A stretch of DNA of 64,000 bases from Bradyrhizobium sp. GTDB taxonomy: Bacteria; Pseudomonadota; Alphaproteobacteria; Rhizobiales; Xanthobacteraceae. The position numbers and the translations under genes were made by a program. Under the pieces are notes generated by a model that worked only from the letters and a program-made list of their open reading frames with translations, made no database searches and was not told where the DNA came from. Positions within the stretch are counted from its first letter, which is position 1. Each line of letters begins with the position of its first letter. This document shows positions 27,866 to 35,378 of this stretch, piece by piece. The stretch spans positions 92,653 through 156,652 of the forward strand of contig NZ_JACRAW010000163.1 of assembly GCF_016213215.1 (NCBI RefSeq). The letters are read 5' to 3'.

Positions 27866-27992
27866 CCTGTCCCTTCGCCGGCATGACCCGGATCAGGTTC
27901 AAAGGGTCACCGCGGTCTCTCGGCTGGTCGCCTTCCCGGCGGCGCCTCGAGCTTGCGGTATCTCAGCTCCTCCTTCGGAGCTCCCCTCGGAA
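27866..27992 (-). promoter_or_regulatory. TPP riboswitch (THI element)
   Basis: On the minus strand the conserved segments are GGAGCTGAGATACC (pyrimidine-sensing J3-2 region with CTGAGA) and CCTTTGAACCTGATCCGGGT followed by CATGCCGGCGAAGGGA, the canonical THI box. The 3' strand of the closing stem (AAGGGA) runs into the thiO ribosome site 6 bp from the ATG. This arrangement fits control of translation initiation: TPP binding would hide the ribosome site of thiO. Confidence 0.95.
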
Positions 27993-28105
27993 CAGCGCTA
28001 ATGTAAGCGTAGGCGACGCTGTGTCAACGCATGCCCGGGCGTGATACCGGGCATGCACCGGATTTGGCACTGCGAAATAGCGGCCGGGCATGCCCGGCCC
28101 GGCGT

Positions 28106-28648
28106 TCACCAGGCCGGAACCTGGGCCCGGGCGTTGTGGATGTGCTTCGCCGCCCGTCTTGGCGCAGCCGTGCCCACCGGCGGCATGGGACTGCCGTTCG
28201 GATCGATCCCGGCTGCCACCTGAGGCTGCCGGGCGGACTCCAGCCGCTGGCGCTTGGCGGCCGCGTAATAGCCGCTCGCATAGTACCGCACGGCGAGGGC
28301 ATGATTGCCGTTGGCAGCGCGGTAGGCGCCGGCGAGATATTTCACTGCATAGGTCAGATTGGTATTTGGATCGCGCAGGCCTGCGGCATCGCCGGTGTAG
28401 CCGACACCGCGTGCCGTCGCGAGCTTGATCTGCATCATGCCGATCGTTCCGCCGCGGCCGACAAGGTGCGGCTGGTAACGGCTCTCGCGGATGATGACGC
28501 GATGCACCAAGGCTTCCGGCACGCCGTTGGCGCGGGCATGGGTTGCGACCAGATCGGCATAGTCAGCCTGTCCGGCCGAAGCGTTCGGCGCAAATGACAG
28601 CGCCACCACGGCCGCCAGCGAGACGGCAATAAGAAGTGAAGATTTCAT
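28106..28648 (-). CDS. Lytic transglycosylase, SLT domain
   Basis: 180 aa. Signal peptide about 1-25 (NASA/GQA). SLT domain about 30-140: IIRESRYQPHLVGRGG holds the catalytic Glu, then GTIGMMQIKLATARGVGY and NLTYAVKYLAGAYRAANG are the family motifs. The C-terminus is basic and Pro/Ala-rich. It would cleave peptidoglycan in the periplasm, perhaps locally for envelope machinery; no such machinery is adjacent. Confidence 0.88.
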   Translation of the reverse strand: MKSSLLIAVSLAAVVALSFAPNASAGQADYADLVATHARANGVPEALVHRVIIRESRYQPHLVGRGGTIGMMQIKLATARGVGYTGDAAGLRDPNTNLTYAVKYLAGAYRAANGNHALAVRYYASGYYAAAKRQRLESARQPQVAAGIDPNGSPMPPVGTAAPRRAAKHIHNARAQVPAW

Positions 28649-28920
28649 TAAATGTCCCTCAAGTTCGCAAACAACCTGCGCCCGAACGCGTTAGGCATTG
28701 TGATTCGAGCGAACGCCGGGCTGTGGTGTGGCCAAAACCGGGTTTGTCGCTTTTGTTCACCCCATGTTGGCGTTTGCCGTCATTACGACTCAATCTGCTC
28801 TTTTGATTCGCATCGCGAGCGATCTGCTCGTCGCGACAGCGAGCCTGTCGGATTTCTTCATCCAGACAAATTCGTCCCACACAAATCAGCAGATGAGCGT
28901 GAGGCAAAGGGAGACGCGCG

Positions 28921-29121
28921 ATGGCAAGAGTTAGCGTAAGCCACATCCCGACACAAAATCCTTGCGCGCAATGCGGCAGCCCGATCGCGCTGCCGGAATG
29001 GACCGAGGCCGGCGAAGGCCGCGTTTCTTATCTCTGGCATTGCCGCGCCTGCAACTATCGCTTCGAAGCGATCGCCATCTACGAGCAATCCGACACCGAG
29101 TCCCGACCGCTGGCCGCCTGA
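28921..29121 (+). CDS. Small zinc-ribbon protein
   Basis: 66 aa. Two Cys pairs, PCAQCGSPIALPEW and HCRACNYRFEAIAIY, spaced as in a zinc ribbon. AAAGGGAGACG lies upstream of the ATG. Likely a cytoplasmic structural or nucleic-acid-binding zinc protein of unknown function. Confidence 0.75.
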   Translation: MARVSVSHIPTQNPCAQCGSPIALPEWTEAGEGRVSYLWHCRACNYRFEAIAIYEQSDTESRPLAA

Positions 29122-29188
29122 ATCGCCTCGCTAGGCGCCGAGCGGCGACTACTGCCGCACTCGCGTCATGAACGAGTAGCTGTCGGCG

Positions 29189-29214
29189 AGGAACCTCGTT
29201 GCAGGGGTTCCGCT
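29189..29214 (+). promoter_or_regulatory. Possible general-stress promoter elements before PRC-barrel gene
   Basis: Two near matches to the EcfG-type pattern GGAAC-N16/17-CGTT precede the PRC-barrel gene: GGAAC-N16-CGCT at about 29190-29214 and GGAAC-N17-CGTC at 29260-29285. Neither is exact; the second is 78 bp before the start. Confidence 0.25.
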
Positions 29215-29362
29215 CGTGATCTCATGATCCGGAATTCAAGCTGCTTCGCCAGCGGGGCGGGAACCGTCTTGCGCGCTGCAACGTCGAAATTGCCGCACGC
29301 AAGGAACTGCATGCCGAGCGTCGTGGTTCTCCCGTCATCAATTTCGATTGGAGGAGAACCAA

Positions 29363-29890
29363 ATGTTGATGAAATCGATCACCGCCGGCCTGGTGGGCTC
29401 CGCGTTGTTCGCGACCGCTGCTCTCGCTCAGCAGACCCCGACGGCCCCGTCCGATACCCCCGCGAAATCCGAAATGAAGGCGGAAACCCTCTCGCCGCAG
29501 TCCGTCCAGGGCGATTGGCGCGCCTCCAAAGTTGTCGGATTGAAGGTCTATAACGAGGCCAACGAGAACGTTGGCTCGATCAACGATCTCTTGATGGAGA
29601 AGGGCGGAAACATCAAGGCGGCCGTGATCGGCGTTGGCGGCTTCCTCGGCATGGGTGAGCACCTGGTCGCCGTGCCGTTCGACAAGCTGAAATTCTCCAA
29701 CCAGCCGATCACCTATACGGGCGCGCAGAGCACCCCCAGCCGCCCGGCATCGACCACGACGACGGGCGCTGCGACCACCACCAGCCCGGCGGCCTCGTCG
29801 AGCGCGTCGAAGTGGTACCCGGACCACGCGGTGTTCAACACCACGAAGGACGAGCTGAAGAAGCTGCCCGAGTTCAAGTACACGGAGTAA
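29363..29890 (+). CDS. Secreted PRC-barrel domain protein
   Basis: 175 aa from ATG 29363, which has GGAGGAG 7 bases upstream. Signal peptide about 1-22 (ALA/QQ). PRC-barrel at about 48-110: SKVVGLKVYNEANENVGSINDLLMEKGGNIKAAVIGVGGFLGMGEHLVAVPFDKL. A Thr/Ala/Ser-rich linker follows and the C-terminus ends in a conserved DHAVFNTTKDELKKLPEFKY. Exported PRC-barrel proteins of this form are common stress-related genes in Rhizobiales; ligand unknown. Confidence 0.85.
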   Translation: MLMKSITAGLVGSALFATAALAQQTPTAPSDTPAKSEMKAETLSPQSVQGDWRASKVVGLKVYNEANENVGSINDLLMEKGGNIKAAVIGVGGFLGMGEHLVAVPFDKLKFSNQPITYTGAQSTPSRPASTTTTGAATTTSPAASSSASKWYPDHAVFNTTKDELKKLPEFKYTE

Positions 29891-29914
29891 CCGTTCGACG
29901 GTTTTGTCCTGAAG

Positions 29915-29941
29915 GGCCGGGGCGGCGTTGCCGCCCCGGCC
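29915..29941. terminator. Strong hairpin after PRC-barrel gene
   Basis: GGCCGGGGCGGC / GCCGCCCCGGCC, twelve perfect pairs around GTT, 25 bp after the stop. No T-tract follows, so it may act as a Rho-assisted terminator or mRNA 3' end stabiliser. Confidence 0.55.
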
Positions 29942-30073
29942 ATTGATGCTCGATTTGCTCTCTCCCGCGTCTCACCCAAGGGCCCATCCTTACAGCGGCC
30001 ATATCGTGATGTTAGGTTCGGGAGCGGCAGGGAGCGCCCCTGCTTCCTGCAACACACCGAACGGGAGGACGAG

Positions 30074-30289
30074 ATGACCGAGAGCGTCTACAAAGTTATC
30101 GAACTGATCGGTACCAGCAAGGAATCCTGGGAGAAGGCTGCCGCGGCCGCGGTCGAGCAGGCGGCGAAATCTCTTCGCGATCTTCGCGTCGCGGAAGTTG
30201 TTGAACTCGATCTGCAGCTCGATTCCAAGGGGAAGGTTGAGGCCTATCGGGCTAAACTCAACGTCTCCTTCAAATTCGAAGGCACGTGA
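30074..30289 (+). CDS. Dodecin family flavin-binding protein
   Basis: 71 aa. MTESVYKVIELIGTSKESWEKAAAAAVEQAAKSLRDL and the terminal RVAEVVELDLQLDSKGKVEAYRAKLNVSFKFE match dodecin end to end. Dodecins form dodecameric shells that bind and buffer flavins. GGGAGGAC is 7 bases upstream of the ATG. Monocistronic. Confidence 0.92.
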   Translation: MTESVYKVIELIGTSKESWEKAAAAAVEQAAKSLRDLRVAEVVELDLQLDSKGKVEAYRAKLNVSFKFEGT

Positions 30290-30326
30290 CCTGTGTCGTT
30301 GCGCCGTCGTGATGCACTGAATGGAC

Positions 30327-30351
30327 GCTCTCCCCGCAATGCGGGGAGAGC
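30327..30351. terminator. Bidirectional hairpin between convergent genes
   Basis: GCTCTCCCCGC / GCGGGGAGAGC, eleven perfect pairs with loop AAT, midway between the dodecin stop and the DUF4403 stop on the other strand. No clear T-tract. Confidence 0.6.
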
Positions 30352-30401
30352 AATGTTCGCAAGAACCTATCAGCGCATGCGAGCGAAAACGAGGAAGCCG
30401 C

Positions 30402-31970
30402 CTACAGTTCCGGCAGCTTGGTCACGTAGACGTTGAGCGTGCCGCCGGCTTCCGCAGTGACGCGCAGGGTCTTTGAATCGAAGGCGATATCGGCAAGCCG
30501 CAGGCTGTCGACATTGGCTTCCACCCGCACTCCGTCCTCGTTCTTCTGATAGTCGGCAATCGCTTCGGCGATCTTCTTCTGGGCGTTTATGGCGATCGGC
30601 TTGAGGTCGAAGGTCGCCTTCTCGACCAAAGCGCGCTGCAGATGCGGCACCGCTGCCCGCGCCGCGGCCCCGAGCAATCCGAAGGCGGCCTCGGACTCGA
30701 CGGCGAGCTGGATGTCGGCAAGCCGCAGCGTCTGCTGCGCCTGGTCGAGCATCGGCCGGCCCCAGATGTGCACCGTGGCATCAGTGCCGAAGCCGAAGAA
30801 GCTCTTCTTCTCCTTGGCGCGGACCAGGAGCGAGATCAGGAGTCGCTCGCCGGACGGCGTCACGCTGGCGCGCTTGATTGTGACGTCGACCGGGCCGGAG
30901 CCGTCTTCCGGATAGGTGTGGCCGACGAGTTGGGCCTCAATGATCTTGTTGAGCTCGGTGAAGGGCATATCGATCGGCACGCCGATGCTCACGCCCGTTC
31001 CCGTCGGCGGCACGATCGATATCTTGTCAGGGAAGGGACACTCGGGTTTCGTCGGCGTCGACGTCACGCGCGTCTCCGCCTCGATGCCCATCGCGAGCGT
31101 GACCGCGGAGGAGTCGACACGCGGCTGCGCGGCGATGGCGCGGGTCGGCCGCATCTCCAGCCAGAGCGGCGGAAGCGATCCGGACGTGCCGATCCCCTGC
31201 AGGGGGATCGAGCGACACGCCTTGGCCCACTGCGCCTTCGCGTTCTGCCGGAGCGTCGGGTCGTTGCGGATGCGCTCGCCGACCGCATTGAGCTGCTCGC
31301 CGACCGTCCTGTCGATCAGCGGCTTGACCTGGCCCGGCACGTTGACGCGGGCGCCGGCGACCGAAAGATTGGTGTCGCCGAGGTTCACCTGCGCGCCGAA
31401 ATTGGGCTCCAGGTGCCAGCCGGCTGCGAGCTTCGGGCGCGAGGTGATGATCACGTTGCCCTTGATCTCGGCGCTGGCGTTGATCTGCTTGATGTTGACC
31501 TCGCCGATCTGCTTGGCGGCGTTGTTGCCGAGCACGCTGCCCAGCGCCTCGCCGAGCGCGCCGGTGGCCTTGGCCGACAGCGATCCGGTGACGTTGAGCC
31601 TGCCGGTGAGCGGCGTCGTAAGCGAGAGCACGTCCTTATCGCCGGTCGCGTTGATCGGCCCGCGCAAGGCGGTCCAGCCGATGTCGGCGTTCTGCATGAT
31701 CTGTGAGATCGGGTTCTCCGCCTTGCCAGCGAAATTGCGCGGCGTTGCGCGCTCGGCAGCTTCGCGGACCGCCGACAGCGCGATCGCGACCGGTGCCACC
31801 ACGATCGAGCTGCGCGAGGCCGATGGCAGCGGCTCAAGTTGCGCCAGCACCGGCCCAGGGGTGGTGTCGCCCGGCGCCAGCCAGTCCATCACCTTCAGGC
31901 TCAGGAAAAACGACCCCACGACCACCGCGACCGCGATCAGGATCGTCTTGAGATTGAACGTCAGGCGCAT
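30402..31970 (-). CDS. DUF4403 family envelope protein
   Basis: 522 aa from ATG 31970. A single N-terminal helix (about 6-28, TILIAVAVVVGSFFLSLKVMDWL) anchors a large periplasmic domain. PSASRSSIVVAPVAIALSAVREAAERATPRNF and the tandem beta-rich halves are typical of DUF4403, whose fold resembles lipid-binding BPI/TULIP or SMP modules. GWHLEPNFGAQVNLGDTNLSVAGARVNVPG is the mid-protein part. Function unestablished; lipid transport or binding is a plausible inference. Confidence 0.8.
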   Translation of the reverse strand: MRLTFNLKTILIAVAVVVGSFFLSLKVMDWLAPGDTTPGPVLAQLEPLPSASRSSIVVAPVAIALSAVREAAERATPRNFAGKAENPISQIMQNADIGWTALRGPINATGDKDVLSLTTPLTGRLNVTGSLSAKATGALGEALGSVLGNNAAKQIGEVNIKQINASAEIKGNVIITSRPKLAAGWHLEPNFGAQVNLGDTNLSVAGARVNVPGQVKPLIDRTVGEQLNAVGERIRNDPTLRQNAKAQWAKACRSIPLQGIGTSGSLPPLWLEMRPTRAIAAQPRVDSSAVTLAMGIEAETRVTSTPTKPECPFPDKISIVPPTGTGVSIGVPIDMPFTELNKIIEAQLVGHTYPEDGSGPVDVTIKRASVTPSGERLLISLLVRAKEKKSFFGFGTDATVHIWGRPMLDQAQQTLRLADIQLAVESEAAFGLLGAAARAAVPHLQRALVEKATFDLKPIAINAQKKIAEAIADYQKNEDGVRVEANVDSLRLADIAFDSKTLRVTAEAGGTLNVYVTKLPEL

Positions 31971-32685
31971 CGTTTCCCGCGGGACTGATTCAAGCCGCAA
32001 ATTCTACAGGGCGGGGGAGGGCGAAGCTAGGGAGGGCGGGGCCGTGAGACCCCTCCTTTGAGCGCCCCAAAGCAGGCGCCCGGCGCGATCGGAATTCGCA
32101 GGCGTGCGCGCGGGGATTTTTTGACGTTCCGGTGGCCGGGTTCTCCACCTGCCTCCCCGGATTCGCGGGCGCACGGCCCCCGATCTTTGCGCGAATCACC
32201 TTGTCAAGAATTGACGCGTTCAATTCCCGGTGCATGCTCACCCAATGGGACTCAATACGCGTACGCGGCTGGCCCGAATGAGTAGCGGGCACTACTGCTT
32301 GATCCGGGACTTGGGCTTGGTCAAGGGTGGCAAGGGACTGAGGCACCATGAGGTCGTGTTGGACCTTTCGTGGCGTGGTCTCTTTCGCGCAGTGAAATCC
32401 CACCTGCACGTGAACCGATCCGAACAAAGGCCTTTGCAGGCCGATGAGGTCAGTCCGATCCGGGCGACGTCGGTTGCCGGAAGCAAAGCGGACTAAGGTA
32501 CATCCGCTCAGCCATTTTCGAGTGCAGTCAGCTGCTCGGCATCCAAGTGTGGTTGGCCCGGTGATACGGGTGATAGCCCGAAAGGGGCTCGCGCCAGTGA
32601 TCAAGCAAACGCCACCAGAACTGGTGTTGATCCATTACACATGGCGGCCTGCCTTGGACACGTCTCCGTGTGGTTCATTGATCGC
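31971..32685. other. Long intergenic region, no supported gene
   Basis: About 700 bp. Short frames at 32230-32496 (+) and 32292-32486 (-) show no ribosome site or family features; the minus-strand reading (MLPATDVARIGLTSSACKGL) is of a type I associate with recurring intergenic sequence in Bradyrhizobium genomes, so a dispersed non-coding element is more likely. The right end approaches the FNR/FixK box. Confidence 0.5.
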
Positions 32686-32699
32686 TTGATCTTGATCAA
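32686..32699 (+). promoter_or_regulatory. FNR/FixK-type binding site
   Basis: TTGATCTTGATCAA is a perfect TTGAT-N4-ATCAA palindrome, the consensus for FNR/FixK regulators. It is centred 60 bp before the ATG of the 32753 gene; a class II activator position (-41.5) would put transcription start near 32734, leaving a short leader. Predicts activation under low oxygen. Confidence 0.75.
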
Positions 32700-32752
32700 T
32701 CGTTGCGATCTGGAATTCCGCAGTGTGGTCGCGGGGGCGGATGGAGGGCGGA

Positions 32753-33208
32753 ATGCCCTTGGCCCGCTACTTTATGTTTGTCGGCGGAGCATTGCTCGTG
32801 CTGCTGATGATTTCGAATGCATATCTGCCAAAAGCGCCCGTCGCGGATAGGACAGATTTCAAGCCGCCAGTCGTCCTCATCCACTCCGACCGCAAATGGC
32901 CGGAGCGCGTTGTTTACGATACCGGCCTTGCGACGATCGTTCCTCCGCAGGTCGAGACGATCGTTCCTCCGCCGGTCGAGAAGACGGAGGCAAAGGTTCC
33001 GGTGATGCGTGCCGATGCCTCGCCCGACACGCGGGCGCGTGAGACACTTGCGCGGTTGCAGCCCTCCGATGCCAAACAGCTACAATTGTCGGATGCGAAA
33101 AAGCGGGAACGGCTGCAACACCAGCGCAAAATTGCCAAGAGGCGCGCGGCGCTGCTTCGAGGACCACCGCGGTTTGGGTTTGATAACTATATCTGGTGGA
33201 CAGAGTAA
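32753..33208 (+). CDS. Single-pass membrane protein behind FNR/FixK box
   Basis: 151 aa from ATG 32753 (GGAGGGCGG upstream). One helix at about 3-20 (ARYFMFVGGALLVLLMISNA), a periplasmic domain with a tandem repeat TIVPPQVE/TIVPPPVE encoded by a near-identical 24-bp direct repeat, and a basic C-terminus ending FGFDNYIWWTE. Family not recognised. Its position behind a consensus FixK site suggests a microaerobic role. Confidence 0.7.
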   Translation: MPLARYFMFVGGALLVLLMISNAYLPKAPVADRTDFKPPVVLIHSDRKWPERVVYDTGLATIVPPQVETIVPPPVEKTEAKVPVMRADASPDTRARETLARLQPSDAKQLQLSDAKKRERLQHQRKIAKRRAALLRGPPRFGFDNYIWWTE

Positions 33209-33229
33209 CCTCGCCCGCCTGCAAAACGT

Positions 33230-33255
33230 TGAACCGGTGATCGAGATCTTTCGTT
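33230..33255 (+). promoter_or_regulatory. Possible EcfG-like promoter of DUF1269 gene
   Basis: TGAAC-N17-CGTT, one mismatch from the alphaproteobacterial general-stress consensus GGAAC-N16/17-CGTT, 89 bp before the DUF1269 start. Confidence 0.3.
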
Positions 33256-33343
33256 AAGGGGCAGGCTCGCTGCCACATTCGCGACGGCATCCGGCGCGAT
33301 GCTGCCGCGGCCCCAAGGTCAAACAGTCGGAAGGAGGAGCGCA

Positions 33344-33853
33344 ATGAGTGATTTGGTCGTGATCGCATTCCCCACCGAGGCGAAGGCGGAGGAGGTCCGG
33401 CAAAAGCTGCTGGCGATGCAGAAGGAATACCTGATCGAATTGGGTGACGCGGTGATCGCCGTGAAGGACGCCGAAGGCAACATCAAGCTGAATCAGCTGA
33501 TCAGCACTACCGCCGTCGGAGCCGTTTCGGGGACCTTCTGGGGGGCGCTGATTGGTCTCATCTTCTTGATGCCGCTCGCTGGTGCCGCGCTTGGAGCGGC
33601 TTCCGGCGCGATTGGGGGCGCTTTGACCGATATTGGCCTCGATGACAAATGGATGAAGGAAACCGCGGCTGCGATCCAACCAGGTACGGCGGCGCTGTTC
33701 CTGCTGGTTCGCAAAGTCACGCCAGACAAGGTGCTTGAAGCGCTCAAGGGCGAGGGTGGCACGGTGATGAAGACGTCGCTGGACCATACCAAGGAAGCGG
33801 CGCTTCGGGAGGCTCTTGCCGGCGTCCAGGCCGCTGTGAAGCCTTCGGCATGA
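33344..33853 (+). CDS. DUF1269 family membrane protein
   Basis: 169 aa from ATG 33344 (AAGGAGGAG upstream). MSDLVVIAFPTEAKAEEVRQKLLAMQKEYLIELGDAVIAVKD is the DUF1269 cytoplasmic part; a glycine-rich hydrophobic region GTFWGALIGLIFLMPLAGAALGAASGAIGG follows, then GLDDKWMKETAAAIQPGTAALFLLV. The family is linked to stress responses; molecular role unknown. Confidence 0.85.
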   Translation: MSDLVVIAFPTEAKAEEVRQKLLAMQKEYLIELGDAVIAVKDAEGNIKLNQLISTTAVGAVSGTFWGALIGLIFLMPLAGAALGAASGAIGGALTDIGLDDKWMKETAAAIQPGTAALFLLVRKVTPDKVLEALKGEGGTVMKTSLDHTKEAALREALAGVQAAVKPSA

Positions 33854-33934
33854 AGTTGGCTTCGAGCCGCCCACGCACGGTGCGGTGCGATTCTGGGGCC
33901 GGGCTCGCGGTCGGGTTTTGGAGGGTGTGATGTG

Positions 33935-34213
33935 ATGCGCCTGAATTTCACGTTTGCGACCGTAGTAGTCGGGACGATCTCGGCGGCAGCTCCGGCAGCG
34001 GCTCAAACCTACGACAAGAGCTATCCGTTCTGCCTGGAGGCTTATGGCGGTCGGCCCGGCGGTTACATCGAGTGCCGCTATGCATCCATGGCTCAATGTG
34101 CGGCGTCGGCCTCGGGGCGAGGCGCGACGTGCCGGCTCAATCCGTACTACGCCGATGGAAAGTTCCGATCTGCGCCCTTCGTTCCAGCGGCGGCACGATC
34201 GCCTTGGCGCTGA
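33935..34213 (+). CDS. DUF3551 family small secreted protein, copy 1
   Basis: 92 aa. Signal peptide about 1-24 (APAAA/QTYD), then TYDKSYPFCLEAYGGRPGGYIECRYASMAQCAASASGRGATCRLNPYY with four Cys, the DUF3551 pattern. ATG 33935 is preferred to a GTG one codon upstream. A diverged copy of gene and 3' flank lies at 38949-39345. Function unknown. Confidence 0.85.
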   Translation: MRLNFTFATVVVGTISAAAPAAAQTYDKSYPFCLEAYGGRPGGYIECRYASMAQCAASASGRGATCRLNPYYADGKFRSAPFVPAAARSPWR

Positions 34214-34345
34214 CGCGCTGTTGCTGCGGGACCTCGGACGCATACGAAAACGGCCAAGCCGCGCCGGTCCGTTCATTTGCAATATGATCATCATGCCAAG
34301 CAAACGTCCCCGAACGACAAAGCCGCAAGAATGCTTTGGCAGCCA
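34200..34345. repeat. 3' flank shared with the second DUF3551 copy, left member
   Basis: GCGGGACCTCGGACGCATACGAAAACGGCC and TTTGCAATATGATCATCAT recur with few changes at about 39227-39345. Non-coding by appearance. The rest of 34346-34674 shows no gene. Confidence 0.7.
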
Positions 34346-34674
34346 GCGCCGCACTTACCGCATCTCGCGGCTCTTGTTGGCAGAGTAGATATGGTATACT
34401 TTATTTGCAGTCCCTAACAGCTATCGGATGCGGATCAAAACCTCGCGGGTGCTTTCAACACCTCCCGGGACCCTTCGCGCTCCAATCGATTCTGCTGATG
34501 AGTCGCGAAGTCGCGGCAACATTGCTGCCGCATCCGGACTTCGGAATGCAGGAATAGTTTTCAGGCTCGAAGCGAGACGCCATAGGCGTATCACGCACCA
34601 ACAGGTCATCTCTAAGAGTTCGCGGCAGTTCACGGCACAGGCCTGAAGCTGCCGCTTGATCCGAGGAGGAACCA

Positions 34675-35241
34675 ATGAAGCCCACCAACCTGAGCATGAT
34701 CGTGACACCCGCGGCAGCGATTACCCTTGCCAAGACCACGCTTTTCGCCGGGGTGCTCGTGGCCCTTTCCCCCGCGGCTGTCCTGGGACAGTCGATTGAA
34801 AAGAAGGGAACTACGCCCTACGTGACGCACTTCATTTTTCGGCCGTTGATGAGCATTGACATCGCCGGACTCGGTACGGCCACCGCACTGGAGGCGGTCG
34901 GGACCACCCAAAACATGAAGGGAGAGAAGATGTTGGACAAGATGTCCGCACATTGCACCGCCCTGAACGTTTCGTCGGGCGAGAAGAAATACATTGACGG
35001 CGCCTGCGTGCTGGCCGACAGCGACGGTGACAAGATCTTCTCGACTTTCGACACTCGCGACCTCGACAAGTCGCAGCCGAAAATGGATTGCGGCACTCAT
35101 ATCATCACCGGCGGTACCGGGAAGTATAAGGGGATCACCGGGAGTGAGCCATTTGCCTGCATAACAATGCCGGCGCTGGCCGGCCCCGGCGGCTATTTTG
35201 CGATGGACATCCCGCATAACACGACGTGGGAAATCAAATGA
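34675..35241 (+). CDS. Secreted hypothetical protein
   Basis: 188 aa with GAGGAGGAACC before the ATG. Signal peptide or anchor to about residue 38 (VLGQ/S). The mature part contains FRPLMSIDIAGLGTATALEAVGTT, HCTALN, DGACVLADSDGDKIFSTFDTRD and ITGGTGKYKGITGSEPFACI. The GTGKYxGITGS motif is like small beta-barrels of the allene-oxide-cyclase/dirigent type, but this is only a resemblance. It lies 138 bp before the first cyclase gene; no equivalent is next to the second. Confidence 0.65.
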   Translation: MKPTNLSMIVTPAAAITLAKTTLFAGVLVALSPAAVLGQSIEKKGTTPYVTHFIFRPLMSIDIAGLGTATALEAVGTTQNMKGEKMLDKMSAHCTALNVSSGEKKYIDGACVLADSDGDKIFSTFDTRDLDKSQPKMDCGTHIITGGTGKYKGITGSEPFACITMPALAGPGGYFAMDIPHNTTWEIK

Positions 35242-35378
35242 CGAAGACCTCGATGTCTTCCGGCCGAGCGGCAACCGTGCCGCAGACAAGATGTGCTATC
35301 GGGGAAATATCGGGATAACGTTTCTATTGCCGTGGTCAAAAATTCGGCTAGCCGCCAATCAGACAGTCGGTGGAGCCA

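Noticed and set aside
32230..32496. 88-aa plus-strand and 64-aa minus-strand frames in the long gap
   Set aside because: No ribosome site, no domain; the sequence resembles recurring intergenic material.
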